Assembly (NCBI GenBank): GCA_022566435.1
Contig: JADFIX010000322.1
Location: forward strand, 1-5,692
DNA length: 5,692 nucleotides
Direction: 5' to 3'
Origin: Planctomycetota bacterium
GTDB taxonomy: Bacteria; Planctomycetota; Phycisphaerae; UBA1845
In this document: piece after piece, positions 1 through 4,682 of the stretch
How the letters are laid out: each line of letters opens with the position of its first letter
How positions within the stretch are numbered: position 1 is the first letter of the stretch
Made by a program: the position numbers and the translations under genes
The notes under the pieces: model-generated
What the model saw: only the letters and a program-made list of their open reading frames with translations
Told to the model about the DNA's origin: nothing
The model's database searches: none

Positions 1-601
1 TTTCTAACGCATCTCCTGCAATTGCCCTGCCCTTTATGGAACGCGTCGGAACACCTCGAATGTTCGGTTCTCCAAAAGCAATGCGCGGATCGATGAAAAT
101 GGGGTTGCTTTTTCCCTGAGGAAACCACCGCAATGCCAGTTCATCTACATATTCGAACTGGTGGAACTTCTTAGCAAGCATTTCGCCCCACGCAGTCTGA
201 CCACCTTCGTCGGCAATAATTACATCCTTTTCATCTGCCTCTGGCGCGAAATCGCGCAAGTCCAAAAGTATATGCACGCCTTCTGTCTTGAATTTCACCG
301 TTGCAAATGGATATGGTGAATCAAATTTCTCGAGCAAGTATTCACGCGCACGACGGATGCGCTGCAATGAAAGTCCACGCGCCCGCATCACCGCTACAAA
401 AGCGACTTCTGCTAGTTCGAGATAGGAAAGGGGCTTTCCTTGTTTGCTGAGTTCGCGGTCGAATACCGGTTCACCCGATCCGCGGTGCCAATAGCCGACA
501 GTCTGTGGATTGGCTTCCGCATAACGAGCTGCATCACCAATCGTATAGACAGGGGCCAACAAACGCTCCCTCAGATTCGCACCTTTATCGCGTCGAGCCA
601 A
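1..601 (-). CDS. DUF433-family antitoxin-like protein with N-terminal HTH-like region (C-terminus cut by window edge)
   Basis: About 200 residues are visible and the frame is still open at the left edge. The C-terminal visible part, with IFIDPRIAFGEPNIRGVPT, matches the start of a DUF433 domain (the usual pattern is IDPRISFGxPxIxGTxIPT followed by an AGES-type stretch, here AGDALE). The N-terminal third, with YTIGDAARYAEANPQTVGYW, resembles the winged-helix or MerR-like DNA-binding region common in long DUF433 proteins, followed by a helical stretch (LSLQRIRRAREYLLEKF). Such proteins are described as VapB-like antitoxins and are often next to a PIN-like (DUF5615) toxin gene, which here would lie beyond the left edge. 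The start is inferred to be TTG at 601: an in-frame TGA lies two codons upstream, a GGAG motif sits 7 nt before the TTG, and no in-frame ATG exists until well inside the protein. Family assignment is from recalled motif patterns; the toxin-antitoxin role is inference. Confidence 0.8.
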   Translation of the reverse strand, partial: MARRDKGANLRERLLAPVYTIGDAARYAEANPQTVGYWHRGSGEPVFDRELSKQGKPLSYLELAEVAFVAVMRARGLSLQRIRRAREYLLEKFDSPYPFATVKFKTEGVHILLDLRDFAPEADEKDVIIADEGGQTAWGEMLAKKFHQFEYVDELALRWFPQGKSNPIFIDPRIAFGEPNIRGVPTRSIKGRAIAGDALE

Positions 602-608
602 CGATCAT

Positions 609-612
609 CTCC
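609..612 (-). promoter_or_regulatory. Shine-Dalgarno site deciding the TTG start at 601
   Basis: Read on the minus strand this is GGAG, separated by 7 nt from the TTG at 601. It supports the unusual TTG start for the DUF433-type gene, which otherwise has no start codon near its N-terminus. Confidence 0.6.
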
Positions 613-647
613 GCTAAATAGAGAGCCCCCGTCGCAGGGCGATACAA

Positions 648-653
648 ATTATA
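648..653 (-). promoter_or_regulatory. Candidate sigma70 -10 box (TATAAT) for the DUF433-type gene
   Basis: The minus strand reads a perfect TATAAT here, which would put transcription start near 640 and give a leader of roughly 40 nt before the TTG at 601. No convincing -35 hexamer is seen at 16-18 nt upstream, so the promoter may be weak or activator-dependent. If the encoded HTH-like region binds DNA, as in other antitoxins, this is where autoregulation would be expected; that part is inference. Confidence 0.45.
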
Positions 654-839
654 GCCCAACAACCTGATTTCAGACCCACCTTTCCCATGATTCCTCAAAT
701 ATATATTCGTCTATCATGCTCTGTCCTAGACCGTCTTCCAGCTTTCAGCCTCGTTATCAGCCCTTTCGAATGCCAGGTTCCATCGGTCATTGCGCTATGC
801 CGTTGATTTCATCCGTACACCATCTCGCGCCACGCCGAG

Positions 840-1982
840 CTATTTTGCCAGCAGGTTGGTTGCGCCCTGTTCTGCAATCGGCTTGCTGAGCCATTCATCG
901 TATTTTTCGTCGCTGTGCACAGGCTCCACACCTTTCTGCTCATAACGCGCGAAATCATCAAGGCTTTTCTGCTGTGAAGGACTGAGCTTTTGCAGGTCTC
1001 TTTCTTGAAACCCAGCGAGGCTCCCGGTCTCACCGATGAATTCTGTCGCCGCGTCATAAATGCTGTCGACGTTCTCACGCTCTATGGCTTCCATTTCGTT
1101 GAAGCGAGCATTAACGCCAGTCACCGCGGCTGCCCGCACATCCGGATCCTTGATCTTCCTCGCGGCTACCAGGGCATCCCCGCGATCCTCCGGGTGATCC
1201 TCCATGATCTGATCTGTGGCCGTCTGAGACGCACCCCGGACCCGGGTCGCTTTGTTTTCCTTTTCAGCGGCTCGAAGCAATTTCTTTCTCGTGTCAGGGT
1301 GCAGAAACTTGGCCGGCGTGCCTTCCGGATGCTTCAGCATCTCAATGCGCGCTTCCGGCTCCATGAGCGTCAGAGAGGCTTCAGCATGATCCTTGGTGAA
1401 TGCCTGGCCAAGATTCACGGCGTGTTCTTTGGTCAAGATACCCTCACCACGCATCGACGTGATAGCGTCCAACGCATTGAGCAGGATATCGCTGCGCGTC
1501 GCAGGATCAGCCTCGAGCGCATTCTTTCTCGCCTCATCCAGAATCACATCCAGATTGGCGCGCTTCTCGTCGATTTCTTTTTTGCGTGCCGCTTCGCGAA
1601 TCGCAGTCACACCACGTTCAATCGTCAGCTTGGCGTCCATGTCAAATAACGCCTGGTCCGATTTGCTGCCGAGCTTTTGCTGAGCCTTATTCAAGCCCTT
1701 GAGCATCTTTTCCCGGTAGCGTTTCTCAAAGGTTGCCCAGTCGTCATCGTTCTCAAAGAACCGTCTCGTCTCGATATCTGCAGTCAGTAGCGTTGACTTG
1801 GCATTGGCGTACGAAACCTTGTCTTGACGCCTCTTCATTCCCTCTTCCAGGTCTGCGAGAGACTTCGCGAGAACCAGGAGCCCCTGAGCCTCAATCTCAC
1901 CAGAGCGGTCCCTGACGACTGGCCTGTTTGTTCTAAGGCTTGGCCGTGGACCTAAGTCCTGCGCTTGTAAAATTCTAGGCAT
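840..1982 (-). CDS. Phage ejection/internal-virion-type helical protein, 380 aa
   Basis: The protein is rich in charged residues (K, E, R, D, A) and almost certainly mostly helical or coiled-coil. Its layout resembles a family of phage hypothetical proteins placed late in the head/tail gene block, often called internal virion or DNA-ejection proteins: a short N-terminus beginning MPRI, a long Ala/Glu/Arg helical region (about residues 30-215), a segment LHPDTRKKLLRAAEKE (227-242), and a C-terminal part with LSPSQQKSLDDFARYEQKG (333-351) followed by SDEKYDEWL. No enzyme motif, signal peptide or membrane segment is visible. The start is ATG at 1982, two nt after the TAG of the 241-aa gene, with GGAGAGGA upstream, so it belongs to the same operon. 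Relatives I recall tend to be longer and continue past the SDEKYDEWL-type motif, so the end at 840 may be premature. The exact family is uncertain. Confidence 0.6.
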   Translation of the reverse strand: MPRILQAQDLGPRPSLRTNRPVVRDRSGEIEAQGLLVLAKSLADLEEGMKRRQDKVSYANAKSTLLTADIETRRFFENDDDWATFEKRYREKMLKGLNKAQQKLGSKSDQALFDMDAKLTIERGVTAIREAARKKEIDEKRANLDVILDEARKNALEADPATRSDILLNALDAITSMRGEGILTKEHAVNLGQAFTKDHAEASLTLMEPEARIEMLKHPEGTPAKFLHPDTRKKLLRAAEKENKATRVRGASQTATDQIMEDHPEDRGDALVAARKIKDPDVRAAAVTGVNARFNEMEAIERENVDSIYDAATEFIGETGSLAGFQERDLQKLSPSQQKSLDDFARYEQKGVEPVHSDEKYDEWLSKPIAEQGATNLLAK

Positions 1983-1984
1983 TG

Positions 1985-2710
1985 CTATTCCTCTCCGGCC
2001 AGAACACTTATGAGCATTCTGTAGTTGGCTTGCATTTGCTCGTCCTTGATGTACTCCACGGTACCCATCTTGTTCTTGATCGCTGCAAGGGCGGCTTCAC
2101 ATTCCGCAACGGCCATATCATCGCCATAATCTTCGCTCGCCACGTAAGCATCCGCCCAGCGTTTTACCTCATCCACTTGAGTGCGCGTCAGCCCATGCTT
2201 GGACATATGCATCGCGAAATCCTCGAATATTGCAGTATCGTCAGACTCGCCAGGGTCGAAACCATTCACCCAGCGCAGGCTCTCATGAACCTGACTCGGA
2301 CTCATCCCATGTGAATGCATGTGCTCTGCCAGCGATGCGACAATCGCTTCGCCCTCATGGGTGAGATTTACGTCAGGCGGCAGCGTATTCAAAACATCGG
2401 CAGCATCAAAAGCGTCAGGATCAACAGCGGAAGCGTCGGCGTCGCCATCGCCCGTCGGCCAGTCACCGCTAAAGGCTGATTCCCTGTTCTCGGTTTGGCC
2501 CCGGGAAGGTTTAACTTCCGCGGCGGGACTTTCCAGCGGATTGTCGAAAGCGTCCACGGTCGGCTCTGGCGGCCGAGCGCCCCGCGTCAAATAGGCCCAC
2601 GTTCGGGGTAACTTTTGTAGTCCAGTAGGGACCGGCTTCTCAGGCTCGGGGCTGAATTCGTTAGGCGGGAGCGCGTAACCCTGCGCCCTCCAATCGGTCT
2701 CGTCGCTCAT
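1985..2710 (-). CDS. Acidic scaffold-like phage protein with two 31-residue repeats, 241 aa
   Basis: Residues 1-115 are low-complexity, rich in Pro, Asp, Ala and Glu and probably disordered. Residues 121-151 and 159-189 are two copies of a helical unit with the common pattern AI(V/F)xx(L/F)AxHMxxHG(M/L)(S/T)xxQVxExxRW, with small variations. Residues about 201-240 end in IKNKMGTVEYIKDEQMQANY, resembling the C-terminal motif (helix, then YxxDexmQaRYrEL) seen in phage head-scaffold-like proteins near capsid genes. The role in head assembly is therefore plausible but inferred. The start is ATG at 2710, immediately after the TAG of the 31-codon ORF, with GGAG 7 nt upstream. The TAG stop is 2 nt before the next ATG, consistent with one operon. 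No catalytic motif was recognised. Confidence 0.6.
   Translation of the reverse strand: MSDETDWRAQGYALPPNEFSPEPEKPVPTGLQKLPRTWAYLTRGARPPEPTVDAFDNPLESPAAEVKPSRGQTENRESAFSGDWPTGDGDADASAVDPDAFDAADVLNTLPPDVNLTHEGEAIVASLAEHMHSHGMSPSQVHESLRWVNGFDPGESDDTAIFEDFAMHMSKHGLTRTQVDEVKRWADAYVASEDYGDDMAVAECEAALAAIKNKMGTVEYIKDEQMQANYRMLISVLAGEE
2144..2350 (-). repeat. Two-copy 31-residue protein repeat inside the 241-aa gene
   Basis: The two units are encoded at 2350-2258 and 2236-2144, separated by a 7-residue acidic linker (DPGESDD). They share the A-x-HM-x-x-HG core, the QV pair and the RW near the end, so they are an internal duplication at protein level. At DNA level they have diverged, so the duplication is not recent. 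Confidence 0.7.
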
Positions 2711-2806
2711 CTATTTTCTCCGTTGTGCTTGCGCTTCTATCATTTTCTCAAAAGGTTTCATCGCTTCTCGAATGGTCTCTTCATTGAGTGTGTCACTGAT
2801 GCTCAT
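2711..2806 (-). CDS. 31-residue ORF, translationally coupled, unknown function
   Basis: This short frame starts with ATG at 2806, which overlaps the TGA of the 164-aa gene as ATGA, and stops with TAG directly before the ATG of the 241-aa gene. A strong AAGGAGG lies 7 nt upstream. The product is a small charged peptide, probably a single helix (central part EETIREAMKPFEKMIEA, basic end AQRRK), with no signal peptide or membrane segment. The tight packing on both sides and the strong ribosome site argue that it is translated; it could instead serve mainly to carry ribosomes from the upstream gene to the 241-aa gene. No homologue is recognised. Confidence 0.55.
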   Translation of the reverse strand: MSISDTLNEETIREAMKPFEKMIEAQAQRRK

Positions 2807-3297
2807 GCTCCAGCCTCCTTCTGCGACATTCGCTGCCACTTATCCCAGAATTGCCGACAACGCTGGTGGAGACGAACCCCATTCACCTCGAGTAACTCGC
2901 GCGAGTCCGGTTCTTCGGTTACCGTGCAGAAACGGCAAGTCATATTTCCAGGCTGCGGCTCGCTCGTCACAAAGTCGCAAATCTCGGCTCTTGTGTTCAC
3001 AAATTCGGAGTTGACGACCCGGACGGCCCCATCATCACCGACCCAGGCCAACACGTGTCTACCCTTTAGCTCCCGCTCAATCTCTTGGTATTGCCGAAAC
3101 ATCGCAGCCACCGACCCAGATGCCTGGATGCGCCACCATTCGGCTTCGGTGTCCACGCTGACGTCAATAACCCGCTTGAGGAATTCATCCGCACTAAACA
3201 CACCGCCGCCGCGAAGGTTACTGGCGATTTTGCAGGTGGCCTCAATCAGGGCCAACTTCAGGTCATCATTAGAAAAAAAAGCCTCGTCAGTGATCAT
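2803..3297 (-). CDS. CxxC...HxxC zinc-binding-type phage protein, second tandem copy, 164 aa
   Basis: This protein is a shorter paralogue of the 254-aa product just upstream. Counted from the chosen start, a helical N-terminal part contains LIEATCKIASNLRGG (17-31), then HVLAWVGDDG (81-90), then CRFC (121-124) and LHQRC (143-147), ending WDKWQRMSQKEAGA. The CxxC plus HxxC spacing suggests one bound metal ion in a treble-clef or zinc-ribbon-like fold; an HNH nuclease signature is not seen. The start is taken as ATG at 3297 because it overlaps the upstream TGA (ATGA) and has AGGAGG 7 nt before it; an ATG at 3357 would add 20 residues lying inside the neighbouring gene with no matching ribosome site. 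Function is unknown; DNA or protein binding in phage head or regulatory processes is only a guess. Confidence 0.7.
   Translation of the reverse strand: MITDEAFFSNDDLKLALIEATCKIASNLRGGGVFSADEFLKRVIDVSVDTEAEWWRIQASGSVAAMFRQYQEIERELKGRHVLAWVGDDGAVRVVNSEFVNTRAEICDFVTSEPQPGNMTCRFCTVTEEPDSRELLEVNGVRLHQRCRQFWDKWQRMSQKEAGA
2814..2820 (-). promoter_or_regulatory. Strong Shine-Dalgarno inside the end of the 164-aa gene, for the 31-codon ORF
   Basis: On the minus strand this reads AAGGAGG, 7 nt before the ATG at 2806. It overlaps the codons for the last residues (KEAGA) of the upstream gene. The same layout recurs at 3305-3310. Confidence 0.65.
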
Positions 3298-4058
3298 GCT
3301 GCAGCCTCCTCGAGCGCTTCCGCGATCCGAACCCATGCCAACCAAAGGCCCGAACAAACACGATGGCAGTAAACTACTCCAGGCTGCATTATTTGCATCT
3401 TTCGCCCTGTCATGCCGGCAATCGTCACGTCGATACTGCTGCGCTCGGGATCCACCGGCTGCAACGCAAGGGACTCCGGCCTTTCACTTGCCAAGCAGTA
3501 GCGACAAGCCTTGCCGGCTGGGGCTGGATTCGCGACATGTGAGAAAATATCCGCTTCGTCCGTTAGCCAATCCACGCGGACGATTCGGACGAACGGATCG
3601 CCCGGGTCATGTTCGGTCTCCGACCAAGCAAGTACCCCCTCGGCTTTCAGCACGTCCTTGATCTGATTTATCAAGGTGACCACAACACCGGGAGACTCCA
3701 ATTCCCAAGACTCACGGTGCGCCGGATCACAAACCTGCTCGATCCGCTTTTTCAAACTTTCAGGCATAAAGGCTTGCCCGCCGTGAAGCTCTGCAGCGAT
3801 CCTCACAATTGACTCTTTTAGCGAGGCCAGGCGTTCTGAATCGTTAAGCACGATGACGGTGCTCTTGACCTCAACCATACCCTCGAGGTTATTGGTAATC
3901 TCGATCAACAATGCCATGTCAGCTTTGCTGTCGTCTTTCGCCGGAAATGGCAAATTGCCACCGGCGTCAGCGAGCTCCCGCATGTCGTAAGCATTTGCAA
4001 TCTGGATTATGCGCTTCGGAAGAGATCGAAATTCCTCACTGAAATTCAGGAAAGTCAT
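3294..4058 (-). CDS. CxxC...CHxxC zinc-binding-type phage protein, first tandem copy, 254 aa
   Basis: The N-terminal part (about 1-75) is unique to this copy. From about residue 79 it parallels the 164-aa neighbour: LKESIVRIAAELHGGQAF (80-97), an AEGVLAW segment (139-145), CRYC (185-188), ERPESLALQ (192-200), then CHRVC (231-235) and a tryptophan-rich end LWLAWVRIAEALEEAAA. The loop between the two metal-ligand pairs is about 22 residues longer than in the neighbour. The ligands (two Cys, one His, one or two further Cys) point to a structural zinc site. The start is ATG at 4058, overlapping the TGA of the 176-aa gene as ATGA, with only a weak AGGG 7 nt upstream, so translation probably depends on coupling. 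No family name is recognised. Location and partners are unknown; it sits in a phage late-type operon. Confidence 0.7.
   Translation of the reverse strand: MTFLNFSEEFRSLPKRIIQIANAYDMRELADAGGNLPFPAKDDSKADMALLIEITNNLEGMVEVKSTVIVLNDSERLASLKESIVRIAAELHGGQAFMPESLKKRIEQVCDPAHRESWELESPGVVVTLINQIKDVLKAEGVLAWSETEHDPGDPFVRIVRVDWLTDEADIFSHVANPAPAGKACRYCLASERPESLALQPVDPERSSIDVTIAGMTGRKMQIMQPGVVYCHRVCSGLWLAWVRIAEALEEAAA
3305..3310 (-). promoter_or_regulatory. Shine-Dalgarno inside the end of the 254-aa gene, for the 164-aa gene
   Basis: The minus strand reads AGGAGG here, 7 nt before the ATG at 3297. It lies within the codons for the last residues (EEAAA) of the 254-aa protein. It settles the start of the 164-aa gene in favour of 3297 over 3357. 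Confidence 0.7.
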
Positions 4059-4585
4059 GCCGTGGCCCTGCCATGGTTGCTAGTCTCGAGCCAACTGATC
4101 GCCGCTTGCTCGGTCGGTAAATTTGAGATCAATTCCTGGTCATCGCGAAAAACGCCCCAGCGCTTAAACTGACCGCCATAGGAAATCCGCATACCGTCCT
4201 GCCGCTCAGCTTTCGACCCGATAGCGCTTACCCCGCCGATTTTTACGTAACTCAGTAACACCAGATCAACACCCTCAGCGCCGACGCTGCGAACCAGGGC
4301 CTCTGCGATCCACTGACCTGTCTCTTCCACAATTTCTATGCGGCACAAGGGTGACAATTTCGCCGCAACGGGTACCCAGAAAGCCGGGACTAGGTAATCT
4401 GCAATTTCACTTTTTGCCATCGCGTGATAATGAAAGATATTTCGCGCGTGCTGCGCCAGACCGAAGCGACCTGACTCGACCGTGGGTATCGGCTTCAAGG
4501 ACCTCATGATCTCGCCCATGTCGGCTTGCTGTTTCGCCGGCAATTCCGGCATGGGTGCCTGCTTTGCTGCTTGTTGCTTCGTCAT
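4055..4585 (-). CDS. Phage structural-block protein of unknown function, 176 aa
   Basis: After a Gln/Ala/Lys-rich start (1-24) come GRFGLAQHARNIFHY (39-53), VPAFWVPVAAKLSP (66-79), CRIEIVEETGQWIAEALVRSVG (81-102 in outline) and a C-terminal GGQFKRWGVFRDDQELI followed by a helix with EQAAISWL. This succession, a short basic helix, a PxFWxHVA-type segment, a beta-rich core and a KxxVxR...eAxxWL ending, recalls hypothetical proteins found near capsid genes of proteobacterial tailed phages; I recall the pattern but cannot name a family. It is the first gene after the terminase, with AGGAG 7 nt before ATG 4585, and overlaps the next gene by 4 nt. No signal peptide or membrane segment is seen. It may be a head-associated or DNA-packaging accessory protein; this is inference. 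Confidence 0.65.
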   Translation of the reverse strand: MTKQQAAKQAPMPELPAKQQADMGEIMRSLKPIPTVESGRFGLAQHARNIFHYHAMAKSEIADYLVPAFWVPVAAKLSPLCRIEIVEETGQWIAEALVRSVGAEGVDLVLLSYVKIGGVSAIGSKAERQDGMRISYGGQFKRWGVFRDDQELISNLPTEQAAISWLETSNHGRATA

Positions 4586-4611
4586 TTCCTTACTCCTATT
4601 GTGATGTGCTC

Positions 4612-4626
4612 AGCGATTCAATCGCT
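4612..4626. promoter_or_regulatory. Perfect 7-1-7 palindrome upstream of the 176-aa gene
   Basis: The sequence AGCGATTCAATCGCT is a perfect inverted repeat with one central base, 27 nt before the ATG at 4585. It could be an operator or an mRNA hairpin near the ribosome site. No function is proven. Confidence 0.35.
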
Positions 4627-4633
4627 CTACTCG

Positions 4634-4660
4634 AATAAAACGGTCGCCAAATCGTGACCG
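4634..4660 (-). terminator. Possible weak intrinsic terminator after the terminase gene
   Basis: On the minus strand, a 5-bp GC-rich stem (CGGTC with GACCG, 10-nt loop, spanning 4660-4641) is followed directly by TTTTATT (4640-4634). It starts 23 nt after the terminase TAA. The short stem makes it weak; it may only attenuate transcription into the following genes, as no strong promoter is seen between it and the 176-aa gene. Confidence 0.35.
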
Positions 4661-4682
4661 CAGTGTATGTTTCGCCTCGGCG

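Larger units (their letters stand above)
602..839. other. Non-coding gap between the phage-type operon and the DUF433-type gene
   Basis: This stretch separates the end of the 380-aa phage-type gene from the DUF433-type gene. It holds the TATAAT box at 648-653, a conspicuously AT-rich tract around 690-715, and no gene that can be supported. The reading frame of the upstream 380-aa gene continues through it with in-frame TAG codons at 795-797 and 726-728 before a TGA, so part of it may be decayed coding sequence. No clear intrinsic terminator was seen after the TAG at 840. Confidence 0.5.

Noticed and set aside
670..717. A 15-codon minus-strand frame (MIDEYIFEESWERWV) that could be a leader peptide
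   Set aside because: Only a weak upstream purine run, and it ends before the TATAAT box of the DUF433-type gene, so it would not be on that transcript.
695..790. A 31-codon minus-strand frame starting ATG in the left gap
   Set aside because: No ribosome site, composition unlike a real protein, and it overlaps the likely decayed extension of the 380-aa frame.
990..1649. A 219-codon open frame on the plus strand
   Set aside because: It is the antisense shadow of the 380-aa helical phage protein and lacks family resemblance.
3295..3357. Longer start (184 aa) for the second zinc-type protein
   Set aside because: The extra 20 residues lie inside the upstream gene, while the ATG at 3297 has an AGGAGG site and ATGA overlap.
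2723..3661. A 312-codon open frame on the plus strand
   Set aside because: It runs opposite to the two paralogous CxxC...HxxC genes, whose similarity to each other proves the minus-strand coding; the plus-strand product is Ser/Pro/Arg-rich with no recognisable motif and no ribosome site was noted.
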